A stretch of 15,659 nt of DNA from a bacterium (GTDB taxonomy: Bacteria; RBG-13-66-14): NCBI GenBank assembly GCA_035528375.1, contig DATKYS010000138.1, positions 1-15,659 of the forward strand, in the 5' to 3' direction. Every line of letters begins with the position of its first letter. Positions within the stretch are counted from its first letter, which is position 1. The notes under the pieces were generated by a model. The model was not told the origin of the DNA and ran no database searches. It was given only the letters and a program-made list of their open reading frames with translations. This document shows, one piece after another, positions 1 through 6,851 of the stretch. Both the position numbers and the translations under genes were made by a program.

Positions 1-300
1 CGGCCCGCAGAGGGGCCGCCCTACATTCCCCCTCTCCCTGTGGGAGAGGGCCGGGGTGAGGGCTGCATTATTGTCCTTCTCCCTCTTAGGGAGAGGGCTA
101 GGGTGCGGGTCGGGCCGACCTGAAGGTCGGCCCCTACATCATCGCAAAACGCGGCGGACCGCTCCAGGGGCAGCCCTACATCATCGTGGTCACGGATGAG
201 AGGCGAGCCCGCCCCCCTCTCCCAGTAGGAGCGGCGCGCCGACGGGATTAAGGGTTAGGGCTACCTTAAAAAAACGGGCCGACCGGTCGGTCGGCCTCCG
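1..300. repeat. Intergenic palindromic repeat block 1 (gene-free left end)
   Basis: No gene is supported in 1-358; the stretch holds several short inverted repeats. Bases 1-26 are a GTAGGG-type unit read on the minus strand. Bases 30-50 and 78-98 are CCCTCTCCC/GGGAGAGGG-type hairpins. Bases 112-136 carry a stem with arms GGGCCGACCT and AGGTCGGCCC followed by CCTAC. Bases 150-184 are another GTAGGG-type unit on the minus strand. Bases 198-274 are a reversed CCCT-ACCCTTAAT/GGGAGAGGG unit with an inner GGCGCGCC palindrome (233-240). The same elements recur in the other three blocks of the window. Function is unknown. Confidence 0.75.
268..296 (-). terminator. Terminator-like hairpin with T7 on the minus strand
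   Basis: Read on the minus strand, arms GGCCGACC and GGTCGGCC (289-296 and 277-284) enclose a 4-base loop and are followed by CG and seven T. This has the form of an intrinsic terminator. No minus-strand gene ends just upstream, because the next gene to the right is on the plus strand. It may therefore be a repeat-family member that only resembles a terminator, or it may block antisense transcription. Confidence 0.4.
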
Positions 301-358
301 CGTCGAAGGCGGGGGAAATATTGTAAAATATAAAAATCCTCCGGCGGAAAGGGTCGTG

Positions 359-979
359 ATGTTCGTCATCTTATACGTCATGCGGGCGGTGTTCCGCTTC
401 CTCTTCACCTTCGGGCCCCTGGCCATGGTGCGGATGGTCACCGGGATGACCTTCTCCCCCATCGCGCAGAGAATTTCGTGGAAAAGGCTCCCCGCCGAGG
501 CGGAGCGTCTCGGTCTCACCTTCACCCGGTCGAAGTCCTACAGCGAGTTCGGGGAGATAACCGGAACGGTCCGCGGGCACGGGGTGGAGGTGGAACCGGA
601 CTCGGACGCCATGGTTTCGGTGGGTTTCGGCCCGTGCAAGATCAACCTGGTGACGAGACGGCCGTCGGAGCGGCCCGACGAGGGGATGGAGGACTTCACC
701 ACGCCGAGCGGCGCGTTCAATTTAATCTTCCACACGCGCCGCGCCGCCCCCGAGCTGGCGGAGGTCTTCCGCACCGATCCGGAGCTGACGCGCGCCTTTC
801 ACCGCTATTACCTGCGCTGGATGTGGCGCCTGGATAGCATCTACGTCTTCGAGACCCGGATAATCTGCAACTTCACCTGGGGCCAGTACTTCTTCTTCCG
901 CATCCCGGCCGGTTACCTGGAGATGCTCGTGGAGGACACCGTGGGGCTGGCGGAGAGCCTGGAGGCCGCGCTGGCATAA
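359..979 (+). CDS. Hypothetical membrane-anchored protein
   Basis: I do not recognise this family. The product is about 206 residues. Residues 2-28 are strongly hydrophobic with scattered Arg (FVILYVMRAVF, then FLFTFGPLAMV), which looks like one N-terminal membrane anchor. The rest is soluble and mixed alpha/beta. It includes a GEITGTVRGHGVEVEP segment, a pattern of alternating Gly and beta residues, and an aromatic-rich stretch (RYYLRWMWRLDS) near residues 155-166. The ATG at 359 is preferred over the in-frame GTG at 356 because AAAGGG (348-353) lies five bases before the ATG but too close to the GTG. A TAAAAT box at 324-329 could be a -10 element, with no convincing -35. It stands alone, 229 bases before the next gene. 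It reads as a genuine gene: GC-rich third positions, a good start and a sensible fold pattern. Confidence 0.7.
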   Translation: MFVILYVMRAVFRFLFTFGPLAMVRMVTGMTFSPIAQRISWKRLPAEAERLGLTFTRSKSYSEFGEITGTVRGHGVEVEPDSDAMVSVGFGPCKINLVTRRPSERPDEGMEDFTTPSGAFNLIFHTRRAAPELAEVFRTDPELTRAFHRYYLRWMWRLDSIYVFETRIICNFTWGQYFFFRIPAGYLEMLVEDTVGLAESLEAALA

Positions 980-1114
980 TCAACTAATTATCGCCTGGAA
1001 ATATCGAAATATCCCGCTATACTGTTTCCCGGAGCCCGGCGGGCGTTTAAAGAAGCGGTAAAAAGAGGGTAAGGTACACCGGAACGCCCCGCAACGCGAA
1101 TCCACCATCGCTCC

Positions 1115-1147
1115 CGGGGGCGGCTCATCCCGCCCCCGTATCTTTAT
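1115..1147 (+). terminator. Candidate terminator hairpin after the 359-979 gene
   Basis: Arms CGGGGGCGG (1115-1123) and CCGCCCCCG (1130-1138) enclose a 6-base loop and are followed by TATCTTTAT. The stem is strong but the T-tract is interrupted, and it lies about 135 bases after the stop codon, so termination is possible rather than sure. Confidence 0.35.
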
Positions 1148-1171
1148 CCCCGGCACTCGATGACGTATAAT
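1143..1171 (+). promoter_or_regulatory. Sigma70-type promoter of the GNAT gene
   Basis: A consensus -10 box TATAAT (1166-1171) follows a weak -35 TTTATC (1143-1148) with a 17-base spacer. The predicted start near 1178 leaves a leader of about 30 bases before the ATG at 1209. Confidence 0.5.
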
Positions 1172-1178
1172 ATCCACG

Positions 1179-1188
1179 GGAACGTTCC
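1179..1188. promoter_or_regulatory. Perfect palindrome GGAACGTTCC at the predicted transcription start
   Basis: A perfect 10-base palindrome lies 7 bases after the TATAAT box, over the predicted start site of the GNAT gene. That is a usual place for a repressor operator. It could also be chance, and no regulator gene lies beside it. Confidence 0.3.
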
Positions 1189-1208
1189 GTAGAAAAACGG
1201 GGGCGCGG

Positions 1209-2030
1209 ATGCTGCGGGAGCTCCGGGATTACGAAAAGCTGCGCGGCCTGCTGGCGGAGAACCCCCCGGCGACCGCCATGATCGCTTACACACTCTTCCA
1301 CCAGACGCCGGAGCCCGGCGAGCCCTTCCGGCTCTGCCTGGTGGACGACCCGGAAAACCCGGCCTGCGTCCTTGTGGCCAGTTGGGGCAACCTCTTCTTT
1401 GCGAGGGATCCGGAGAAGCTCGACCTGGCGCTGGAGTACTTCGATTCCGCGGCCTACCGGGAGCTGGTCGAGGGGGTCTTCCGCGACGACCCGAAGACCG
1501 TGGCGGATTTCCTCGAGGCCTACCGCTTCGCCGGACTCCAGGAGAGTTGCTGCGAGCGGCTGCTGAAGGTGGGGGAACCCGTTTGGCGGACGCGGTGCTG
1601 GGTCCACTACTGGGACTCCCCACCGCCCCGGGAGCCCCGGATCCCCCTGGCGCCCTTGAAGCCGGAGCACGCCCGCGTGGTGGAGGCCCACTGGGAGTTC
1701 GGCGACCACGACGAGGGCTCCATCGCTTACATCCGCTGGCGAATCGAGTCCGGCCCCAGCCTGGCCTTCTACGACGAGCGGGGCGAGCCGGGTGCCTGGT
1801 GCATCACCCACGGCTCGGGCTCCCTGGGTAACATCTACACCCGTCGGGCTCACCGCCGCCTGGGTCTGGCCCAGGAAATCTCCTTCGGGATGATCCGGGC
1901 CGTCCTCGCGGGCGGCTGGCTCCCCCACGCCCACATCAAGCAGGAAAACGAGCCGTCCCTGGCCCTGGCGCGCAAGGTCGGCCTCGAGCGCGGCGACGAT
2001 GTCTCCTGGATTGCCGTCCGCCGGCGGTAA
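1209..2030 (+). CDS. GNAT-family N-acyltransferase
   Basis: A 273-residue protein whose C-terminal half (about 145-273) looks like a GCN5-related acyltransferase fold of the FR47/glycine-N-acyltransferase-like type. This type moves an acyl group from acyl-CoA to an amine. Supporting features are a beta-strand ending GAWCITHGSGSLGNIYT, then motif A YTRRAHRRLGLAQEI (about 210-224) in the place of the pyrophosphate-binding R-x-x-G-x-G/A loop, and HIKQENEPSLALARKVGLE (about 242-260), the usual Asn-rich strand and helix near the family C-terminus. The N-terminal half (1-140) is less clear and may be a degenerate second GNAT-like half, as in GLYAT-type enzymes. The substrate cannot be read from the sequence. 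It starts at ATG 1209 with only a weak GGGGG-rich ribosome site and has its own promoter (TATAAT at 1166). It converges on panC across a repeat-filled gap. Confidence 0.8.
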   Translation: MLRELRDYEKLRGLLAENPPATAMIAYTLFHQTPEPGEPFRLCLVDDPENPACVLVASWGNLFFARDPEKLDLALEYFDSAAYRELVEGVFRDDPKTVADFLEAYRFAGLQESCCERLLKVGEPVWRTRCWVHYWDSPPPREPRIPLAPLKPEHARVVEAHWEFGDHDEGSIAYIRWRIESGPSLAFYDERGEPGAWCITHGSGSLGNIYTRRAHRRLGLAQEISFGMIRAVLAGGWLPHAHIKQENEPSLALARKVGLERGDDVSWIAVRRR

Positions 2031-2047
2031 TTTTTCCCGTTCCCAAA

Positions 2048-2400
2048 TGCAGGGCGGGGCGTTTATGCCCCGCCGTTTCCATCCCGTACCACGGCCTGCG
2101 ATGACGTAGGGGCCGACCGACGGCGCGCCGTTCAGGTCGGCCCGCGGGCGACCGTGGACGGTCGCCCCTACGTGTCGGATATGCGTTAGATATACGTAGG
2201 GGCGGGTGTCTAAACCCGTCCGTTGTGGCAGCCCACCCCCGTTCCCTACCTTGCCCATCACCCCAGCCCGTCGGCGCGCCGCTCCCTGGAAGGGAGAGGG
2301 GACACACGGCAGCCCTCACCCTTAATCCCGTGAGCGAATGCTCCTCCCACAGGGAGAGGGAAATACGGGCCGACCTGAAGGTCGGCCCCTACGAGGGTCG
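2048..2400. repeat. Intergenic palindromic repeat block 2 (gap 2031-2421)
   Basis: This 391-base gap between the convergent GNAT and panC genes has no supported gene. Contents in order: a hairpin GGCGGGG/CCCCGCC (about 2050-2075) followed by GTTT, usable as a weak terminator for the GNAT gene; a composite inverted repeat (2105-2172); a GTAGGGGCGGGT/ACCCGTCC unit (2196-2222); a CCC-rich unit with GGCGCGCC (2273-2280) and GGGAGAGGGG; a second CCCTCACCCTTAATCCC unit with GGGAGAGGG (about 2309-2360); and a GGGCCGACCT/AGGTCGGCCC hairpin (2367-2391). Confidence 0.75.
2105..2172. repeat. Composite nested inverted repeat
   Basis: CGTAGGGGC at the left end and GCCCCTACG at the right end are complementary. 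Between them sit two hairpins back to back. GGCCGACC...GGTCGGCC contains an inner GACGGCGCGCCGTT-like palindrome. GGGCGACCGT/ACGGTCGCCC has a 2-base loop. It looks like two repeat units fused tail to tail. Confidence 0.6.
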
Positions 2401-2421
2401 GGAGGATACCCCGACGGTGGT

Positions 2422-3273
2422 CTAGGTCAACAGGACGTTGTCTATCAGCCGGGTCTCGCCGAAGTAGGCGGCCACCAGGGCCACGGCACCGTCAACCCCC
2501 ACCCTGGCCAGCGGTCGCAGGGTCTCGCGGTCCGCAATCTCGTAGTAGTCCAGCATGCAGTCGGGCGCCAACTGGCGGAGGTAGTTCACCCCGGCCTCGC
2601 GCAGCTTCATCGCGTCGCGCTCTCCTTCATCGAATTGCTTCTCGACGAGCTGCAGGGAGGCGTATAGCTCGCGGGCCTGTCGGCGCAGGTCCGGGCTCAG
2701 ATACCGGTTGCGGCTGCTCATCGCCAGTCCGTCGGCCTCGCGCGCGATGGGGGCGGGGAAAATCTTCACATCCAGGTGGAGGTCCTGGACCATCCGCTTG
2801 ACGACCTGGCACTGCTGGTAGTCCTTCTGCCCGAAGACGGCCGTGTCGGGGCGGACGATGTTGAAGAGCTTCAGCACCACGGTGGTTACGCCGGCGAAGT
2901 GCCCCGGTCGCGCCGCGCCGCACAGCACCTCGGTCAGGGGACCGGTGACCCGCGCCTCGGTGGCGTGGCCCTCGGGGTACATCTCCTCGATGCTCGGGTG
3001 GAAGAGGCAGTCCGTCTTCTCCTTCCGCAGGAGCCCCAGGTCACGATCCAAGTCGCGGGGGTAGCGGTCGAAATCCTCGCCGGGGCCGAACTGCGTCGGG
3101 TTGACGAAGATGCTCACCACCACCCGCTCGGCAAGTTTATGCGCCAGCCGGACCAGCGACAGGTGCCCCTCGTGCAGGTAGCCCATGGTCGGGACGAGGG
3201 CGATGCCGTACCCCTGCGACCGTTGCCGGCGCGAGTACTCCGCCATCTCGTCCACGCTGAAGATGCTCTGCAC
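2422..3273 (-). CDS. panC: Pantothenate synthetase (pantoate--beta-alanine ligase)
   Basis: PanC condenses pantoate and beta-alanine with ATP, via pantoyl-adenylate, to give pantothenate, the precursor of coenzyme A; it is cytosolic. At 283 residues it has the normal family length. All signature motifs are visible: the HIGH-type PTMGYLHEGH (28-37), FVNPTQF (56-62), RPGHFAGVTTVV (122-133), FGQKDYQQ (147-154) and the KMSKS-like DGLAMSSRNRYLS (181-193). The start is a GTG. The upstream gene's TAG ends two bases before it, so translation is probably coupled to that gene. panB and panD are not nearby. Transcription most likely comes from the promoter upstream of 4958. It converges with the GNAT gene. 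Confidence 0.97.
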   Translation of the reverse strand: MQSIFSVDEMAEYSRRQRSQGYGIALVPTMGYLHEGHLSLVRLAHKLAERVVVSIFVNPTQFGPGEDFDRYPRDLDRDLGLLRKEKTDCLFHPSIEEMYPEGHATEARVTGPLTEVLCGAARPGHFAGVTTVVLKLFNIVRPDTAVFGQKDYQQCQVVKRMVQDLHLDVKIFPAPIAREADGLAMSSRNRYLSPDLRRQARELYASLQLVEKQFDEGERDAMKLREAGVNYLRQLAPDCMLDYYEIADRETLRPLARVGVDGAVALVAAYFGETRLIDNVLLT

Positions 3274-3275
3274 GG

Positions 3276-4958
3276 CTACATCCCGAAGAAACCGAGGCCG
3301 AAGAGGATGAACTCCGCGAGGAGGGAGTCCCCCTCGAGGGTGACACGTCCCCCGGTGACGGCGGCGTTGAATCCCATCCCGGCCGACATGCCCGGCATCC
3401 CGGTCGCGTACACGGCGTCGGGGCCTTCCGTGGCGTCCAGGAGCGCGGGCATGTCCAGCCAGGCCGCCAGGTTGACCGGCTCCGTGGTGGAGGCGGCCGA
3501 CGACCGGAAAGCCCCGTCCCCGGCGAGCGTGTTCGCCCCGCCGAAGTTCTCCGCGATGAACTCCGCGGACGGGCCGTCCGGCGTCACCACCAGGCAGCCG
3601 TTAAACTCCAAAAGGTAGAGGCTCTTGCCCTCGTCCAGCTCCAGTCGCAGGCCGGGAACGCCGCCGACGGTGACCTCCTCGCCCTGCGCCGGGACGCCCT
3701 CCGTCACCGACATGAGCGCGATCAGGCCAAGGGCGAGGGCGGCCGGGTCGGGGCTCTCGAAGTAAAACGCCAGCCGGGGGTCGGCGTACTCCACTTCCAT
3801 GTCCAGCAGGTCGTCGAGGAAGTCCGCCGCGACCTCGCTTTGCGGTTCCCCGGGCAGGGCGTGGAGCGACATCCCCACCGTGTCCCCGGCCAGGGCGTCC
3901 AGCTCCCCGAGCGCGGCGAGGACCTCGGGCGGCATTTCCGGCTCCGGCGCGGGGGGCGGAGGGAGCGGTAGATAGTACAACTGCTTCTTGTTCTCGGGTA
4001 TCGCCTCCACCGAGACCGCCGCTTCCTGAACGTAGAACGCCAGCCCCAGCTCGGCGAGGGTCGTCAGCGGGCGCGCCAGGTGCGCCTCGACGGCGATAAG
4101 GCAGTGGTCGGGGTAGCGGCCCATGAGCCCGTTGACCTGACTTTGACCACCGAAGGCGTCCAGGAGCTCGACCGGCTCCCCCTCGGACAGGGTGAGGTCC
4201 ACCCGGATTCCGCCGTCCGGGCCGGGGACCAGCGCCACCCCCACCGCGTCCAGCCTCTCCTCGAAGGGCGTCAGCTCCGGCTCCGTGTAGCTCTCCGACC
4301 ACCAGTCGTACACGGGCAGGCGAACCAGGCCGTGGAGGTCCACGTAGGCCGCCAGGGCGAGCCTCTTCGGGAGCTGCGACGTGCACGTCCGGAACCGCGC
4401 CGAATCGCCCAGCCCGTACCCGTGGTGAACGACGTGGGACAGCTCCTCCACCGACTGCGAGGAGTAGATGAGCTCGTCGGTGTAGGCGATGACGTTGTCC
4501 TCGCCGCCGAAGGCGCGGAAGCCCTCGAAGCCCTCGGGCAGCTCGAGGGCGCCCAGCTCGTCAACGAGCGCGTCCAGGAGCGCGAAGATTTCGGGGTTCC
4601 GGGGGCGCAGCATGAGGGTCAGCTCCGGCTCCATCCACTCCGAGTCCGGGTCGGGGGTGGTGAGGTACAGGGCCAGCTCGGAGCGGACCAGCCCGAAGAG
4701 CTCCTCCAGCGTGTACTGCGCCAGCGCCTGGGGGAAATCCTCCTCCTCGGGCGGCCACCCGGAGAAGAGACCCGCCAGGAGCGGTTGGTTCGCGAGGGAT
4801 TCGTAGTCGAGCAGGAGGTCCGGCACGTAAATCGCGACCAGGGAGTCGTCCGGGGCGCCGGTGAGCATCGGCTGGTTGAAGACGTCGGCCGGCAGCGAGT
4901 CGGGGCTAAGAACACCCAGGAGCGACAGGATTGTGCCCAGCAGGGAAAAGGCCGCCAT
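3276..4958 (-). CDS. Secreted DUF3352-like protein of unknown function
   Basis: A 560-residue acidic protein. Residues 1-24 (MAAFSLLGTILSLLGVLSPD...) form a hydrophobic leader consistent with a signal peptide, though it has no basic n-region. The mature part begins with a segment like DUF3352 proteins: a stretch on the pattern P-D-D-S-L-V-A-I-Y-V-P-D-L, then LEELFGLVRSELALYL and later repeated L-rich beta/alpha elements. It contains a short Pro-rich stretch (PLPPPPAPEPEMPPE) near the middle and ends in a hydrophobic tail (LLAEFILFGLGFFGM). There are no catalytic motifs I can name. The ATG at 4958 has a GGGGGA ribosome site (4963-4968) five bases away. It is the first gene of a two-gene operon with panC, two bases apart. 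Assignment to DUF3352 is from overall pattern only. Confidence 0.75.
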   Translation of the reverse strand: MAAFSLLGTILSLLGVLSPDSLPADVFNQPMLTGAPDDSLVAIYVPDLLLDYESLANQPLLAGLFSGWPPEEEDFPQALAQYTLEELFGLVRSELALYLTTPDPDSEWMEPELTLMLRPRNPEIFALLDALVDELGALELPEGFEGFRAFGGEDNVIAYTDELIYSSQSVEELSHVVHHGYGLGDSARFRTCTSQLPKRLALAAYVDLHGLVRLPVYDWWSESYTEPELTPFEERLDAVGVALVPGPDGGIRVDLTLSEGEPVELLDAFGGQSQVNGLMGRYPDHCLIAVEAHLARPLTTLAELGLAFYVQEAAVSVEAIPENKKQLYYLPLPPPPAPEPEMPPEVLAALGELDALAGDTVGMSLHALPGEPQSEVAADFLDDLLDMEVEYADPRLAFYFESPDPAALALGLIALMSVTEGVPAQGEEVTVGGVPGLRLELDEGKSLYLLEFNGCLVVTPDGPSAEFIAENFGGANTLAGDGAFRSSAASTTEPVNLAAWLDMPALLDATEGPDAVYATGMPGMSAGMGFNAAVTGGRVTLEGDSLLAEFILFGLGFFGM

Positions 4959-4989
4959 GGAATCCCCCGTTCCGGCGAAGGTTCGGGAG

Positions 4990-5019
4990 ATTATAGGTCG
5001 AGACGCGCCGTGTCGGCAA
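4990..5019 (-). promoter_or_regulatory. Promoter of the DUF3352-like/panC operon
   Basis: On the minus strand, TTGCCG (5014-5019) and a perfect TATAAT (4990-4995) are separated by 18 bases. The predicted start is about 25 bases before the ATG at 4958. The -35 lies only 7 bases from the divergent tRNA promoter -35. Confidence 0.6.
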
Positions 5020-5026
5020 GCCGCCC

Positions 5027-5055
5027 TTGACCGGGCACCCGTCTTGGGCTAAAAT
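5027..5055 (+). promoter_or_regulatory. Promoter of tRNA-Cys
   Basis: TTGACC (5027-5032) and TAAAAT (5050-5055) with a 17-base spacer give a near-consensus sigma70 promoter. The start falls a few bases before the tRNA 5' end, so the 5' leader is very short. Confidence 0.65.
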
Positions 5056-5066
5056 CCCCCCCTGCC

Positions 5067-5141
5067 GGCGGCATAGCCAAGTGGCTAAGGCAGAGGACTG
5101 CAAATCCTTCATCCCCGGTTCGAGTCCGGGTGCCGCCTCCA
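5067..5141 (+). tRNA. tRNA-Cys (GCA)
   Basis: A complete 75-base tRNA. The acceptor arms GGCGGCA (5067-5073) and TGCCGCC (5131-5137) pair fully. The D-arm, a 7-base anticodon loop CTGCAAA with anticodon GCA, a short variable loop, and a T-arm with GGTTCGAGTCC are all present. The base before CCA is U73, the known identity base for bacterial tRNA-Cys, and the 3' CCA is encoded. It has its own promoter and terminator. Confidence 0.97.
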
Positions 5142-5154
5142 GCTTTTATGAAAG

Positions 5155-5178
5155 AGCGGTCCCCGGACCGCTTTTTTT
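5155..5178 (+). terminator. Rho-independent terminator of tRNA-Cys
   Basis: Arms AGCGGTCC and GGACCGCT meet in a tight loop and are followed directly by an unbroken run of T to 5178. It starts 13 bases after the tRNA CCA. Confidence 0.88.
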
Positions 5179-5205
5179 GCCTTCGGCGCGGGAAGGGTGT
5201 ATATT
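5177..5205 (+). promoter_or_regulatory. Candidate promoter of the secreted propeller gene
   Basis: TTGCCT (5177-5182) overlaps the end of the tRNA terminator and lies 17 bases before TATATT (5200-5205). This leaves a leader of about 75 bases before the ATG at 5286. Confidence 0.45.
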
Positions 5206-5285
5206 AAAGGTGGGGTGGGTTGATCCCTCTTCCCAGGTTTAATCGTTCAAGTGGTTCGAAGCGTCTTTTGTGAAACGAGGCTACG

Positions 5286-6851
5286 ATGAAGAGGCTTTTT
5301 TGCGTTGTTTTCGCGCTGGTATTCGTCGGCGCGGCGTCCGCCGGCGAGTGGCACATCGAAACGGTGGATTCGGAGGGCTATGTGGGCTGGTACACTTCCC
5401 TGGCGCTGGACTCCTCCGACTATCCCCACATCTCGTATTACGATGTGTGGAACCGGGATCTCAAATACACCCACTGGGACGGCGGTTCTTGGCAGACAGA
5501 GACAGTTGACTCGGAGGGAAGCGTAGGTGAATGGACATCCCTGGCATTGGACTCTAACGATTACCCCCACATCTCGTATTACGACTACACCAACGGAAAC
5601 CTAAAATACGCCCGTTGGGACGGCAGCTCTTGGCAGACAGAGACAATTGACTTGGGAGGTCAGTACACATCCCTATCAATAGATTATAACGGTTATCCCT
5701 GCATCTCGTATTATGAACCCAACAATGGAGATTTAAAATACGCCCGCTGGGACGGCGGCTATTGGCTGACTGAGACCGTTGACGAGGGGGATGACGTAGG
5801 CATGTGGTCCTCTCTGGCGCATGATTCGTCTGGCAAACCTCACATTTCGTATTACGACCTCACCAATACAGGCCTTAGATACGCCTATTGGACAGGTAGT
5901 ACTTGGGGTCGCGTAGCCGTTGATACGAAGTGGCATGTGGGCGAATACACCTCACTCGCGTTGGATTCCTCTGGCTACCCCCGAATCATGTATCAGGAAT
6001 ACTGGTCCAACGGCAGTTATTTAAAATACGCTCGGAGGCTCGAAGACAAGTGGATATTTTTGGACGTTGACACCGAAGACGCAGGCTACTACACTTCCCT
6101 CGCGCTGGACACTTCCGACCGACCTCGCATCTCGTACCGAGGCAACGGGAATCTCAGATACGCAAGCTGGACCGGCAGCTCTTGGCACATTGAGACCGTG
6201 GACTCGGAGGGAAGATACACCTCCCTTGCGCTGGACTCCCTCGGCAACCCACATATCTCATATTACGCCAACGAAGCTCTAAAATACGCTTATTGGGATC
6301 CCGGGCCGGGGGTGGAGGGGGCGGAGGTTTCCGCGAACACCTGCGACGAGGGCGTGCTGGTCGGCTGGACGATAACCGGCGACGCACCGGCGAGTTTTAA
6401 CGTCCTGCGGTCGGCGGGGGAAAATGAACCGGATGCAATCTCCGGCGCTCTTCCCGGAACGGCGGCCCGCTGGCTGGATAGCGATGTAGAAGCTGGGGGC
6501 GAGTACCTCTACTGGCTGGAAGCCATCGAGGAGGACGGGACGGTGAGCCGCTTCGGGCCGACGGAGGCGGTGGCGTTCCCCGGAGCAGCTCGGGAGCTTG
6601 CGTTATCAATCTACCCCAGCCCGGTGAAGGGTTCATTCACGGTTGATTACACGCTGCCCGAGGACGGCCGTATAAGTATATCGCTCTACGACCTTTCGGG
6701 ACGGCGTGTATCAACGATTCTCGACGGTGAGATGACCGCCGGGCGCCATGATATTTCCTACGACGCCTCGGCGCTTCCACCGGGCGTTTACCTCGCCCGC
6801 CTGGCGACCGATTCCGGCTCCCTCACCCGGCGGGTGGTGATTGCGCGTTAA
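5286..6851 (+). CDS. Secreted seven-repeat beta-propeller protein with T9SS-type sorting tail
   Basis: A 521-residue exported protein. Residues 1-19 are a classic signal peptide (MKRLF, hydrophobic core, ASA then Gly). Residues 21-340 hold seven repeats of 39-50 residues, each near W-x-x-ETVDSEG-x-YTSLALDSS-x-x-PHISYYD-x-x-N-x-x-LKYA-x-WDGSSW. They start at about 21, 71, 118, 162, 209, 258 and 302. This suggests a seven-bladed propeller, probably for binding or display. Residues 341-433 resemble a fibronectin type III-like domain. Residues 434-521 match the FlgD-like/Por-secretion tail: IYPSPVKGSFTVDYTLPEDG, then ISLYDLSGRRV, GRHDISYDASALPPGVYLARL, ending RRVVIAR. Such tails direct export through the type IX system in Bacteroidota and related phyla. 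The start ATG has a weak CGAGG site. The repeat DNA is visibly more AT-rich than the neighbouring genes. The ligand is unknown. Confidence 0.85.
   Translation: MKRLFCVVFALVFVGAASAGEWHIETVDSEGYVGWYTSLALDSSDYPHISYYDVWNRDLKYTHWDGGSWQTETVDSEGSVGEWTSLALDSNDYPHISYYDYTNGNLKYARWDGSSWQTETIDLGGQYTSLSIDYNGYPCISYYEPNNGDLKYARWDGGYWLTETVDEGDDVGMWSSLAHDSSGKPHISYYDLTNTGLRYAYWTGSTWGRVAVDTKWHVGEYTSLALDSSGYPRIMYQEYWSNGSYLKYARRLEDKWIFLDVDTEDAGYYTSLALDTSDRPRISYRGNGNLRYASWTGSSWHIETVDSEGRYTSLALDSLGNPHISYYANEALKYAYWDPGPGVEGAEVSANTCDEGVLVGWTITGDAPASFNVLRSAGENEPDAISGALPGTAARWLDSDVEAGGEYLYWLEAIEEDGTVSRFGPTEAVAFPGAARELALSIYPSPVKGSFTVDYTLPEDGRISISLYDLSGRRVSTILDGEMTAGRHDISYDASALPPGVYLARLATDSGSLTRRVVIAR

Noticed and set aside
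1125-2261. Long minus-strand reading frame opposite the GNAT gene
   Set aside because: It lies antisense to a gene with clear family motifs, has low-complexity Gly/Arg/Pro composition and runs into intergenic repeats, as is common for shadow frames in GC-rich DNA.
2776-3618. Plus-strand reading frame across panC and the upstream gene
   Set aside because: Antisense to panC, whose motifs are unmistakable; no start signal or family likeness.
5110-5141. tRNA 3' end as an integration (att) site
   Set aside because: I found no second copy of the tRNA 3' sequence and no integrase or mobile-element gene in the window.
5142-5285. A second tRNA or small RNA after tRNA-Cys
   Set aside because: Only the tRNA terminator and a candidate promoter are seen; no cloverleaf or further stem with T-tract.
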